Assembly: GCA_001574975.1 (NCBI GenBank)
Contig: KQ965733.1
Location: 978,992-1,042,991, forward strand
From: Gonapodya prolifera JEL478
Taxonomy: Eukaryota; Monoblepharomycota; Monoblepharidomycetes; Monoblepharidales; Gonapodyaceae
DNA: 64,000 nt
Reading direction: 5' to 3'
Shown one piece after another: positions 1 through 11,282 of this stretch; position 1 is the first letter of the stretch, and the number at the start of each line of letters is the position of its first letter. Position numbers and translations under genes: made by a program. The notes beneath the pieces are model-generated. The model made no database searches, was not told the DNA's origin, and saw nothing but the letters and a program-made list of their open reading frames with translations.

Positions 1-2288
1 AGTGGACCGCGCGAAGGCTACGACTTACCAGTTTCCTATTTGGTGGAACCCACCGCGACGAGGAGTCTGATATTGAAGATGATGGGGACGTGGATGATGA
101 AGAGGAAGTTGATGAGCAAGAGGAGAGGGGAGTTCAGGAAGGGAACGCAGAGCCGAATGCTCATGGAGGTCCATCTGAAACCGACACAAGAGACTCTAGT
201 GTCGCCGCAGGAAGCGGGTCGACAGCTGATTCTTCTATCGCTGTAACTCCTAGTCGCGTTCCTAATCGGCGGGAATTCCGGTATATGCGAGTACCTAATC
301 GAGACTACGTCGAGGTTGTGCGCGGTGAAAGAATGCTCGTACCGTGGAGAGAAGGTGACCCTTTACGGGGAAGGGATACAGAGACCCCTGAAGACGTGGA
401 GGCAAACTGGCGATTAGTTTACGTCCCCGCAATGTTCAAATTTCGAGTGAGTTATCGCCAACTTTTTTTTTCCTGTGCAACTTCACAAAGAGAAATCCAT
501 TTACAAGATCTACATACTGTTGATCTGGCAATGGCTCTCCGCCGTCTCATTCTTGTTCTTCGCCGTCAATCTTCCTCGTAAGTTTATTTTAGTTTGTGCG
601 CTACAGCGTCTCTTACCCCCTCTCAATCATCAGTGACCGTTGGTCGAGCCATTTTTATCCGCTTGGATGATGTCGTGGACTTCGCTTCACATCGGAACGC
701 TTTTACAACCCTGATACTAGCACGCGGCTCCACGAGTATCTCGAGTGAAAATCTGGGACAACTTCAGCAGGAACCTGTTCCCGTACTCCCTGCTCACGGC
801 GGTGTTCGACCCGACCTTCCTGTTCACGATGTCTATTCTCTTGCAGTAGGGCTCTGCTGCTTGGGCATGGTTCTTGGAACAATTCGTGTTATCTATTCCC
901 GAAATAGTAAATGGCTTGATCGACTGGGGCGACTTTTGGCGAAGCCTTTGAAGAAGCTCATAAAAGTTTGGGGGTCGTTGACAAAGGGTCGGCGACGTCG
1001 GATGACCACTGGCGCGACATCTTTAGGACGGACATGGTACCAACCTTTTCTACATGCCGGTCAGCGCTTACGGCGGCAGCGTAAGGCGCGTTCGCTCGCG
1101 AGTGCCGATGGGATGACTGAAGACACCGCGTCCTTGCACGGAACGATCGAATCTCATTCTTCTCGTAAGCGACGCACGTGGATGGGGCGACTTGCACCCA
1201 TCAGTCCGCGAGCATATCTTGGATGGCTCTCGCGTCAGACTTTGGCGCTAGGGATGGGTGCGGGTCGCATGAGAAGACGTGTTATTTGGTTCCGACTGAG
1301 AGAAGATGAACGTGGGTTGTGGAGAGAGCGATTAGCCGTGATGTTCCAACTCGTGAGTTTTAGAATGTCGTGATTTTTTGACGGCGTGGCCATTCACAAA
1401 TGCGCATTATAGATTGCGAAGATGATTGTTCTGACAGCCTTTGTCGGTGTTATTATTCCATTGATGGTAGGAACAATTTTTGAGTTATGTGAGTGTATCA
1501 ATCCCCATCTTTCTCGGTTTCGCAATCTTGGACATATTGCTGATGCATTTGCGCATTTGCTTTTTCTTCCAATTGAAGACATCATCATGCCGTTGAGATC
1601 GCCACGAGATCAAACACCTATCAACTTTCTCGTCCAAGATTACGCGTTGGGAGTTGTCTACCTCAAAATTTTCTACTCGCTTTTGTTGATCGGACCGGAA
1701 ACACCCCTCGCCCGTGCGGTCATTGAAGCTCGCGATTCTGGGTTCCACGCGTTCAACCTATCTCGCTTCACCAATAACGTGCTCTTCCCTGTTACCGCGA
1801 CCTGCTTAGTGTTGATATGTGCACCTACGGTGATTGGATGGCTTGTAACATGGCTTGCCGTCTGGGCGTTCAGAACTTTTGTGAAGCGGGACGAGGAACC
1901 CGCAAATCATGACATGGATGTTTTGATACTGGAACAACTCGTTTTGAGGTACATCTTTCCAGGTGTATTGGTCCTCGGTCTCTCTGCAGAGGCTGCTGAC
2001 GGTCTTTTCAAGTTGGGTAGGACTTGGGTTGAGAAAGTCCGAGATGAACAATTTTTAGTCGGGCGAAGACTGCACAACCTGGAATCAGAGCCTCGTGGCT
2101 CACAACCGCCAGGAGGGAAGCAGGAGGTGGGACGAACCCACGAACCCTCAAACTCGGTGGATACCGATCATGGGGAACACGGTGAATCTTCCTCAGCGGG
2201 AATACCTCTGAACGTACCCGAAGAGGAAAGAGATAATTTCGCCAGTGTAGCTAATGGCGAGAATGGGGAATGGATTGATGAACCATAG
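1..2288 (+). CDS. Doa10/MARCH6-type ER-membrane ubiquitin ligase, C-terminal part
   Basis: The gene is cut by the left window edge, so the N-terminal RING-CH domain is not seen. What remains is an acidic linker, then multiple hydrophobic segments. Supported exons are 3-446, 493-577, 634-1352 and 1413-2288. The introns are 447-492, 578-633 and 1353-1412, all with GT...AG ends and phases that keep the frame. The first junctions join VYVPAMFKFR to KSIYKIYILLIWQWL and then to TVGRAIF, the pattern of the last transmembrane block of Doa10/SSM4/MARCH6. Near the end the stretch DEQFLVGRRLHNLE matches the family's conserved C-terminal R-D-x-x-x-L-V-G-x-x-L-H-N motif. In the family this protein degrades misfolded ER membrane proteins and sterol-pathway enzymes by ERAD. 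A polar acidic tail of about 80 residues follows the motif. Assignment rests on motifs recalled from the family. Confidence 0.8.
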
Positions 2289-2401
2289 AAAATATATGCA
2301 TTAAATCGTTGAATGGGTGGGGTCAGGCTTCGGCCACAGTCACAGGCGAAGACAAGTGAGCGACCAAGTGGGCGACCGGTGTTTCCCAGCGGCTGGAGTT
2401 G

Positions 2402-5400
2402 ATGGCGGCATTTGTGAATGCGCACAATGGAAACAACCTAGAAAATTGGGCTGGGACTGGGGGGAATGGAATCGCGCACCAGGGAAAGCGGGATCAGCTC
2501 GCACAAATATTCCCAGGAGTTCGTCAAGATACCATTGAAAGGCTGCTTATGATGGTGAGTTTTGACGAACCCCGGAAAGCGTTCGGCCGATCATCGGCGG
2601 AGTAATCTAGTACCCAGATTACAAACTGTTGCCGCCGTGTTTCTTGTGGTGATTAATACGGGGGAGCGTCTGCTGTCTTTTCTACTAACAGACATAATTT
2701 CTGCAATGGTACGACGAAGACGAACGGCGACATGGACCAATGTATCGACCTACTATGTGTGGACCCAGATGCAGATGTGGTACTTGGCGTGGATGTGGCT
2801 GTTCGAGACCGTTTAGTGGGTCCAGACTTGCAAAAGAAAGAGGGAATTGACGAAAAAGGCAAAGAGCAACCCAGGTTGGACGGAAACAGGGACACCAATT
2901 TGAATGGTCGAAATCCCGAACCCCAGGCATTGGGTGTTCAACTGCGTCATCCTGCTCCAAATGAGTTGCAACATTTGCCTCAAGGAGGTGCAGTCGCTTC
3001 CGGCATTAAACCCCTCTTACCCGCTTTGCCGGCATCGCATACACCTCTCACACGAAAGAGGAGCGGCGCTATCTTTCTTGACTCTGACGAGGACGAGATG
3101 CCTGCCCCCAAAAAACGCCGCTTCGGGGCCCGCGAGCCTCCACGCAGAGTTCAAAATGCAAGAGTTGTCAACTTGGATCCCAATAGCGATGAGGAAGACC
3201 ACTGGCTGCGTGGTCGAGCCCCAACAGCGCCTGTCTTTAGAGTCGAGGATGTCATGGTCAAAAGAGCCACCCTTCCCCCTGTTGTTTCACGATCAGTGAA
3301 TACTACAGCTCCCTCTGTTGCTGGTGCCGCCTCTGGTGCTGGTCCCGCCTCAATCGATGGTACCAGAGCTGCTCAACGAATTGATAATCCCATCCATATC
3401 GAACTTCAAGTGCAACGTGAACCGTCTCGAAGCCCAGATCCAATTGCATTAAGCCTTGCCAGTATGACAGGCATGTTTCCCGACGCTCATCCTACCTATC
3501 TTGCATCGGTTCTTTCGCGACTGAATGACGACTGTGAGGCTGCCACTGATGAGGTTTTGCAGAAGAAGGGGAAGTATCCAAAGAGAGGTGACGACTTTTT
3601 GGAGGCTGGTGGCGCCGAGTCAAACAAAACATCAGAGGATTTGTCGGTCGTTGCCGACAAGGATTTCGACAATGCGGACCCGACGTTCAAGCCAAGCAAA
3701 GCATATAAGCGTGATAGGTAACTTAGCAGATTTTCGCTCCAGGCGCAAGTACAAGCTAATGATTCTGCAACCAAGTCTTGCTCTCCTCCACTCCGACTTC
3801 CCTCATGTTTCTCGAGATATAATATCCTCGCGACTCTCAGCATCCTCAAATCAGTACGGGCCTGCATTTGTGGTACTGTGGCGACTCTGTGGTGGATTAG
3901 GTCCTGTCAATGGGGAGCCTTCTATGACGAGACGACTACCGCGGTTGCAAGGTCGACTGAAGTCAGAATATGAATGGGCGCAAAAGTGGAAGCGTGAGAG
4001 ATTTTTCTTCAAGTAATGAGTTTCACGTTTCTCAAAAGCATTTGAACTCATTCCAAGTCTTGCAAATGGCGGGATCTAGCGCCGATGCACGCTCCAATGG
4101 CGATAGGAGTCCACAAACGAAATCCGCGGATCCAGGTGCCACAATCGAGTGCGAATGCTGCTGTGGTGACTCACCGCTAGCCAATGCGGCTTGGTGTGAG
4201 GGTGGTCACTCCTTCTGTGATGAATGTGTGAAGCGATCCGCTGGAGAGCGAATATCACTGCGTGAGTTTTTTTGTCCCCGAAGAATGACGAGTGCCATAC
4301 ATATTGAGACGGTGATTTCCAGAACAACCCCGAATCCAATGTCTCGCGATGGGAGGTGATTGCAAGGAGGTGATCTCCCACCAGGAGCTGCGTGAGTGAG
4401 ACACCTATTTTTTCCAGCTCGAAGCTTACAATACCATGAAAAACGGACAGGAAGAGTTCTAGGGGAAAAAATGTGGGAGTCATATGAAAGACTCTGTGAG
4501 TACGAAGTTCATCATGGTGTAACCGTATCTTTCTCTCTTTTCTTAACGTTCTCTGTTTACCCAAAAAGGTCAGAAGAAAGAGATTGAGAATGCATTTGAA
4601 GATATGGTTTGTATTTGTCACTTTTTGTTTTCTTTTGCGATTGCGCTGATGAGAGTTCAACCAAATTTTCAGCAAGAAACGCTTGAGAAGTGTCCCATTT
4701 GTACCGAGTATGCTGAGCTAGGTAAGAGGGCGAATAACACAAGAGCCACCAAGATGTGATGATCATGTCCCTATCAGTTTCCGCACCGCCGGAAGTGGTG
4801 AAGTTGTTCCATTGCAAGAACACAAACTGCATGGCAGTCACATGTCGTTTGTGCCAGAAGGTCAATCATCTTCCTCAGACTTGTGAAGGTGAGCGTTTTT
4901 ATCCATCGCGTTTGTCAACATCAAGTAGTGTCAGACATATCGGCATTCACAGAGGCCCGCAAAGATGTCGTACTTGACGTGCAACACCGCGTAGAGGAAG
5001 TAGCCACAGAGGCTCTTTTGCGCTCATGCCCGAAATGCAAAAATGGTCGAAAGTTCATGAAGGAAGATGGCTGCAACAAAATGACATGTCCTGACTGTGG
5101 ATCACGTGCGTTGTCAAAACGTTCTATTTCGCTCTGGGTATGCACTCTTTGATGCATTTTTTACTTCCCAGTAATATGCTATGTTTGTCGTAAGCTTATT
5201 CCGGAGAGCTACAAGCATTTCAACGTAAGTCTTACGTGTACAATCGCAAGTGATTTTGGGACGCTGAATCTATCTGCCACAATGCTCTGCTTTAGCAACA
5301 ACCTGGTCAGCAAATTAATCCCAACGACAAACAAGCTGCTCAGAAATGTCCCCTTTGGGACGACACTAATCATCGGCATGCAAAAGAGGTAACGGATGCT

Positions 5401-5865
5401 ATAAAGCGCGAGCGAAATATTCTTCGCGATGCCGCCCTTGCAGATGGAGTTGACGTGGACAAAGTCAAAGTGGACGTGCCTGTGGTACCTAAACAGCTAC
5501 CACACCGGAATGCAGTTATCGGGCGACAACCTCAACCACAGCCTCCTCCCGTAAACCGCCTTTTCGGAGGTTTTGGAGGTCTCAATCGTATTGCGCCTCT
5601 CTTTGGTCAATTACAGCAAGTCGGGGTGCAGGGGTACGAGCCTGCAATGGTTTTTGGATTGCAACCACCTGTGCAAGCCCCGTTTGCCTTCCGTGCCCCT
5701 CCTGTGGCTCCAGTTGCTCCACCTGCGCCGCCTCCCCCAGCACGGGCGCCGGAACCGGCAGGACCTCCTCAACCGAGGAGAGGTGCTCGTCGCGCAGTGC
5801 GGTTCAGACAAGAGGAGGATGGTTTTGAGGGTCCAGCGCGGGATGTTAAGAGGAGACGGAGATGA
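2402..5865 (+). CDS. RNF216/TRIAD3-like RBR (RING-IBR-RING) E3 ubiquitin ligase
   Basis: This is a multi-exon gene read across all three frames. It starts at ATG 2402 and the first exon ends at 2554. A CUE-like ubiquitin-binding segment (LAQIFPGVRQDTIERLLMM, then TNGDMDQCIDLL) is rebuilt if the intron is 2555-2719. A second FP-type segment lies near 3790 (LLHSDFPHVSRDIISSRL). A long disordered acidic/basic part (2732-3720) carries KKRR-type nuclear signals. RING1 is at about 4145-4250 (CECCCGDSPLANAAWC...HSFCDEC), followed by LPRSLQYHEKR. The IBR and RING2 Cys/His pairs are CPICTEY, CRLCQKVNHLPQTCE, CPKCKNGRKFMKEDGC, CPDCG and CYVCRK. This order and spacing are those of RNF216/TRIAD3, a K48/K63 chain-forming ligase. 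A Pro/Gln-rich tail ends in basic RDVKRRRR. Exact borders of the small middle exons are inferred. Confidence 0.82.
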
Positions 5866-6007
5866 ACTCTTTACCGTTTAAAAGCATTGATTGAAATTCA
5901 TGTGAATTTTCTTTAGTAAATTTTTTCATTTGTTAATCTTGCTTTGGCCATACGCCCGGACATTCCTATCTCTTCATCAGTTTTACGCCTAATTCATCTG
6001 GATAGCG

Positions 6008-8727
6008 ATGGCAGACACACATTTCTCCCCGTTCCTGATGGTGAGCAGCAAACCGTCCCTCTGTGACTCCTGTTACCGCAACGGCGTTCGAGGAAGAGGT
6101 CGAGGTGTATTGGACACCGCTCACCCACTACTTCAAGGAAGTCGCCTTAAGCCTCCACTCTCTAATCCATCACTTCTTTTGCACGCACAGTATCCGGACG
6201 TCCTTGTTCGCGAAAGGCACGCAATCGCGTCGCCTCGAATAACAACACTTCAGGTGGCTGCAAGTCGGGTGCCAGCTTTTTGCAAGCATCGGTTTATCTA
6301 CGGAGGCTCCGGAATGAATGTTGCTGTCATCGGAGACTGGCTTAAATGGGACGCCAAGAGGCAGATCAAGCTTGACCCAATACCTGGGCAACCGTTCTTC
6401 TTCGGAGACGCAAATCTTCCCCTCGGAATCAAACTAAGATACAAATTTATCGTCAATGGACAGTGGAGGATTGATCCTGCTCTTCCACACGAGCCAGATG
6501 GTGCGTTTTCAAAAGTTCCCCATTAGCGACTGCGCTTGTGAACTGAATCTATCTCTTCACATCAAGAATTTGGAAACACAAACAACTATCTGTTCACACC
6601 GCAAGCCCAAGGCGTTAAAGTCGAAGCGATGTATCGGCACCACGTTGACACGCCAGGCGCTGCCGATTCTGAGATGCTGGCGGTTGGTTCAGGTTCCGAC
6701 AGTCCAAATTTTGTTTCCATCCGAAATAATTTTTTTCTTGCTTTAAAGAGTCCACCTGGTGGCGATGGCTCGGACGGTACTGCCGTGGAATACATAGATG
6801 GGCGAATGGAAGATCCAGCCCCCTACATAGACGAGAAAGTGGTTTTCTTGTTCCAAGCTGTCAAGCAGAACTTTGCGAGCCGTATCCAATCACTTATAGA
6901 AAATGAAGTAAGTCGGAGAAGAGCAATACAGACCGAAGATCGTGCACGAATAAATCGGGCATTATCACAGGGAGTGGACGTCAACACGACACATCCGGCT
7001 CTAAGAAAGACTGCGCTTCACCAAGCCGTCGAAAGCGCATATGCGGAAACCAACATCCCAGATTCAATCATTATGCTACTGAGTTTGGGCTGTGATCCAG
7101 AGGTCAAGGATGGGGATGGTGGGTCTCACAAGTGTTGTTGGAGCAGGAGTTTTTTTTTACTGATAACCGCAAATCCTCTCCCGGCGGAACAACATCCAGG
7201 CCGAACAGTTCGGGAGCTAGCGAATCGGCTCGCACCAAGCAGCCCTATGACTTGGTTCTTCAACCACCCACTCATCAAAGCACTCGCGAAAACGGTATGC
7301 ATCAACGATCTAATTGTGACTTCAAAGTTCCTAACTCACTCACGAAAACAAGTCCACGAACACGGATAGCGTGACTTTTCGGCGGAGGTCTTTATTGGTC
7401 CTTTCGGAACTCGCAGTGAAGCGCAGCATGAAAGAGTGGGCAATCAAAGAACCCGCCGAAGGTAGAGTGCCCTGTCCTCAGCTTCAATGTTCACGACTTA
7501 CGCACCGCAGCAACTTCTAGTCTCAAACCGCATTTCTCTCAAGCGCCTTATGGGCTTCTCTTCCACCATTGGTCGCTACCTTCTTCAAGTGGTGTCGACA
7601 CATGCCAGCCTTGTAACTCTGTACCGTGAAGTCCAGCACCTCCGAACGGACATTGCAGCCCGTGCGTATTTGTCGTTATAAATTTTCTCGTCGGTGGAGA
7701 ATGCCAACCGTTCATTTTTGTTTCCAGGCTTGGACTGGGTCCGAGGTCTCCGTGATGTTGACCGCCAAGTCGAACTCGAAACGAAAGCCCGAGACAAGGC
7801 CATTGTCGAGCTTCAAGGGTGCAAAGTCAAGATCGTGAACGGGTTCTCAGACGGTGTCCAGCAAAGCGTGAAAGATTTGATCGAAGAGGTTGAGCTGAAG
7901 CTCGCGGAAATCGTCACCAGCAGGATTGAAGAATTGAGAGACGGAGTCGGTGAGTGCGCGCGCAACTGACCTCTGTTCGAATTACATCGCAGTGAATTGG
8001 ATGTTGGATATCAAGGAACCTGGCAAGAGAGAGAACAGTCGTTGGTTACTACCGCGAAATCCATTCAAGCCTTGGAAACCGAGGTTGCTGCAGAGCGAGA
8101 CGTAAGTAACATATTTCGTTCTCTCCACTCTCGTTATTTGTGATTGAGCGTGTACTTGTACTTGTACTTGTAGCACGCAGCGGTGACACTCAAGGCAGCA
8201 GAAGAGGAAGCAGCGTCATGGACTGCATCTGCCGCAACAGCGATTGAAGGAATGCTTACCAAAGCGCGCGCTGCTGAAACGTATCTCCGCAAGCGCTTGA
8301 CTCAAATCGACCAAGAAATGAAGATTGCCGAGGAGGCTGTGATCGGTGAGAGAGCGTTTTTGTTATCCTATTTCGATGTGCGGTAACATTCCTCCTCTCG
8401 ACTTTTCGAACAGACAATTGGAAAGGCGACCTTCTTCAAGAAAAAATCAAAACCGAACGTAACCTCAAAGAAGCCACCGACTGGTGCATCGAGCTCGAGA
8501 CGGAGCTGCACGCGATCCGCCTTCCCCACAATTCCACCTCGACCGACGAGCAGGTCCTGGCGGAAACCAACGCGGTCCAGGCCCGTGTGCGTAGCGGTAT
8601 GGGTATGGGGATGCAGAGGGCGCGGTCCAAAAGCTCGCAGCTCAGCCTGGTGCCCGAAGCGGTGATGACGGTGACGGCAATCCCGGTTCAGGACGGTACC
8701 AAGCAAGGCGCTCTTCGTGGCATGTGA
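6008..8727 (+). CDS. CBM48 (AMPK-type glycogen-binding) + ankyrin + coiled-coil protein
   Basis: The core at 6290-6640 is a glycogen-binding CBM48/AMPK1-CBM fold: HRFIYGGSGMNVAVIGDWLKW, a YKFIVNGQWRID strand, then GNTNNYLF after an intron. This is the usual end of the module and the known carbohydrate contact site (W, K, W, N). It is followed by an ankyrin-like repeat (about 6960-7120, KTALHQAVESA...IIMLLSLGCDPEVKDGDG) and a long helical region (7380-8560) rich in Glu/Lys/Arg heptads, consistent with a coiled coil. The tail is basic and Ser-rich and ends at TGA 8725-8727. Start ATG 6008 is the best available but the first 200 bp are ambiguous: two frames look coding between 6010 and 6180. Likely role: a scaffold tethered to glycogen or starch-like glucan. 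No kinase-complex domain (AMPK beta C-terminus) is seen, so it is not a standard AMPK beta subunit. Confidence 0.62.
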
Positions 8728-8979
8728 CGGGACCCGAAAGAAAATCAAGCATGATCCAAAGGAAAAGCATGACAACATCATCTGTGTTACCCATCACATC
8801 CCAAGTTCTGTCCTTTATTTAAAACACAAAAAAATCACCAGTAGCAGAAGTTTCGTTTTTTTATCACACCTCACCCCTTCATCAGACACAAAACATACGA
8901 ATAAAGTAGTTGTTGCAAGTTTTCTTATATCGTTTCTCTTAACAAGAAGAAGAGTGAGCCCACACCGACGCGCAACGCC

Positions 8980-10723
8980 CTACGCCCATTCCTTGAGCTG
9001 ATAGATCCTCGCCGAATTCCGCCAACATATCAACTCGGCAAACTCCACCGCCTCACTCTCGTCCAGATCCCCCTGCGCGATCGATTCGCCCAGCACGGTC
9101 GCAAGCGCGTCACGGAAATAAAGGGCGCCAAAGTAGTACGTTTCTGGGTACAGGTGCGCGTCGGACGAGTAGAGGACTTTGCTCGCGGGAGCCAGGTGCA
9201 GCAGCTGTGGGGTAGGGGTTGAGGGACCGGACAGGGTGATGAGCTCAACAGTCAACACGCACCAACAAGCGAGACCGCGAAAGTAACGTACCTCCCGCAG
9301 GGCCACCGCGAGCGCATCCCTGCTCGCAAACGGCTGTAGCTCCCCAAAGTCAGCAAAAACATTCAAAAACATCCCGGCCATCCATCCACTTTCCTACACG
9401 TACACGGAACCCGTCCCGTCCTTGTCAGTACACTTGAAATCAATCGGTTGACGAGTGCATTGGACCCAACTCACTCTACAAAACGGATACGACGTATGCA
9501 GCAGCACGATTTTCAAGTCGGGGTACGCCTTGGCGAGAGGTTGTAGGTGCAGGGGGTTACCAAGGCGCAAGTCCATATCCGTGTCACCGTGGCCAGTGTG
9601 GAATTGGAGGGGGAGGCCTTGGAGGTCAGTTGGGTCAGTTGGGGTAAGACGTCCAGTGCATGAATTGTACCGTGCGAGTCAAAACGTTTCGTTGTATGGT
9701 ATGCAAAAATATCAATCGAGTCAAGACGTTGTACGACAGACATGCGAAAGGTACCATTGAAGACTCACCGTGCTTGACACAATTCCGGATACCCAAATTG
9801 ACGATCCAATCGACAAACTTCTTTTCCGCGACCCGCACTCTGGGCGGTTGCGCTTTGCCACTCGCTTTCCCACTTGCGATCTGCGCCGAAAGCGTCCCGA
9901 GATACGATGCCAGAATACCCGGAATGGCACCGACGACAGCGTTGTTGGTGAGCGCATTGGGGTCGACCTCGAGTCCCGAACGGTACGCCGCGACGGACTT
10001 GTACCCCACGACGGACGCGTCCGGTTCGAGTGCCGCCATGAAGGCCTGTTCGAACGTCGAGACGAGGTTGCCCGTGGTGGCGGTCACATCTTTGAGTGCG
10101 AGAACGCGCAAGCAATCCTCAGCGACGCGTTCGAGGCGCAAGATACGTTTGTGCGGCTTGGCGAGAAAGTCGTGCCAAGATGAGGGGTAGAAGTCGCCGT
10201 AGAGGCCCTCGCTTGGGAGAGGAGTGGAGAGGAGTGTGGCTGGTGGTAAGGAACACGAGGAACAACACACGCGATGACGACGCGGGAAATTCGCCTCGCT
10301 CCACAATGTGATGAGAACTCCGCTCCGCGGAGAATTCGCCTCCGGCGTACGCCTCGCTCCACGATCGGTATTCCGCTTCGCGGCGCATTCGCCACTGGCG
10401 GACAGCCTCGGTCAGCACCTCGCGGCGCTTAGGCCTCGGGTTCGGTCCGCGAAGGCGTCTTCGGTCAGCGCCTAGCGGCGCTTAGGCCTCAGAGTCCTCG
10501 CTCTGCTCGACCCCCCCACCACCCCTACTCACTCAAAGAGCAGCTGCGAGACCCCCGACGCCTTGATCATGTCTCTCGCAAACGCTTGTTCGTCCTGCTT
10601 CGCCCTCTCGATGCACTTTGCGGCTGCTTCTGTCACGGGCACGTTCTGCCTCGGGCGGTGGGTGTCGGGTGGTGGGCAATGTGAGATACCGTCAACCCGA
10701 CTCCAGACTGCCATTCAACATCG

Positions 10724-10767
<44 letters not shown>

Positions 10768-11117
10768 ACCTAACCCCGCAATCATCTCACCAGGTACGTG
10801 GCCAAGTCCTTGACGGCTCTCCTGTACGCCAGCGCGCGCTTCACGTCGTCTCTGGCATCGCCCTCGGCCTCTGAAAACGACGCGTGCAGATTCTCGCGGT
10901 CGCTGTACCCTTTCATGATCACTGTGTGGCGCAGTTCGTAGTCAGTGTGTGTCGTGTCGCCACAAAAAAGCATCCATCCGATGCGGGAACCGAACTCACT
11001 ATGCGTGTGGTTGTCGATCAGCGGCATCTGCGCGATCGCCGAGTAGAATGCATCCGAGGGCGTGTGCAGCGTGGAGTGCGCAGACGACGTGCCACGCAGA
11101 TGGTTCAGAACGGGCAT
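8980..11117 (-). CDS. FluG-type amidohydrolase (TIM-barrel metal-dependent hydrolase)
   Basis: Reading on the minus strand from ATG 11117, the N-terminus gives PLIDNHTHSE, the HxH metal ligand of amidohydrolase-2 enzymes. Later exons give GLPLQFHTGHGDTD (His), IVLLHTSYPFCR (His) and KVLYSSDAHLYPE (catalytic Asp). All metal ligands are therefore present. The overall order matches the N-terminal amidohydrolase half of fungal FluG; no glutamine-synthetase-like half follows, so this is a stand-alone form. Two introns are unusual. One (10790 down to 10708 or 10646) contains a 44-base G run on the coding strand. The other (10532-10212, 321 bp) is filled with GC-rich palindromes. With phase 2 the latter joins QLLF-D-EGLYGDFY exactly as family members read. 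The substrate is unknown. Stop TAG is at 8980-8982, convergent with the preceding gene. Confidence 0.78.
10212..10532 (-). repeat. Intron filled with GC-rich palindromic repeat (family copy B)
   Basis: This 321-bp intron has a phase-2 junction rebuilt by LLF-D-EGLYGDF. Its interior is dense with short inverted repeats such as TCCGCGGAG, CCGCTTCGCGG and GGCGCTTAGGCC. It shares long matches, in opposite orientation, with the intron at 14035-14454: the reverse complement of 10371-10393 matches 14149-14171 at 22 of 23 positions, and 10450-10490 matches 14056-14090 in the same inverted sense. It is about five times longer than typical introns here. This looks like a mobile or amplifying hairpin repeat. 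No coding capacity is seen. Confidence 0.75.
10708..10790 (-). other. Intron with a 44-nt poly(G) core (poly(C) on + strand)
   Basis: The plus strand has 44 consecutive C from 10724 to 10767, inside an intron of the amidohydrolase gene. The donor is GTGAGA at 10790 reading left. The acceptor is CAG at 10708, or at 10646 if the in-frame NVPVTEAAAK exon start is used; the latter keeps phase 0. On the pre-mRNA this is a G44 run, able to form stacked G-quadruplexes. Homopolymers this long are prone to assembly error, so the true length is uncertain. Confidence 0.85.
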
Positions 11118-11282
11118 CGGTGGTGGGAGGTGGTCGGTGTCGGTCGCGGATTTGCACCCGATCGTCGATCGTGCGGAGTGGAGGTGAAGAACTGGAGTTT
11201 GCACTCCTGTAAACTCTCTTCTGCCATTCAAAACTTTAAATTCGCAACTACATATGTACCCGGATCGTCCCATCTCCACCTC

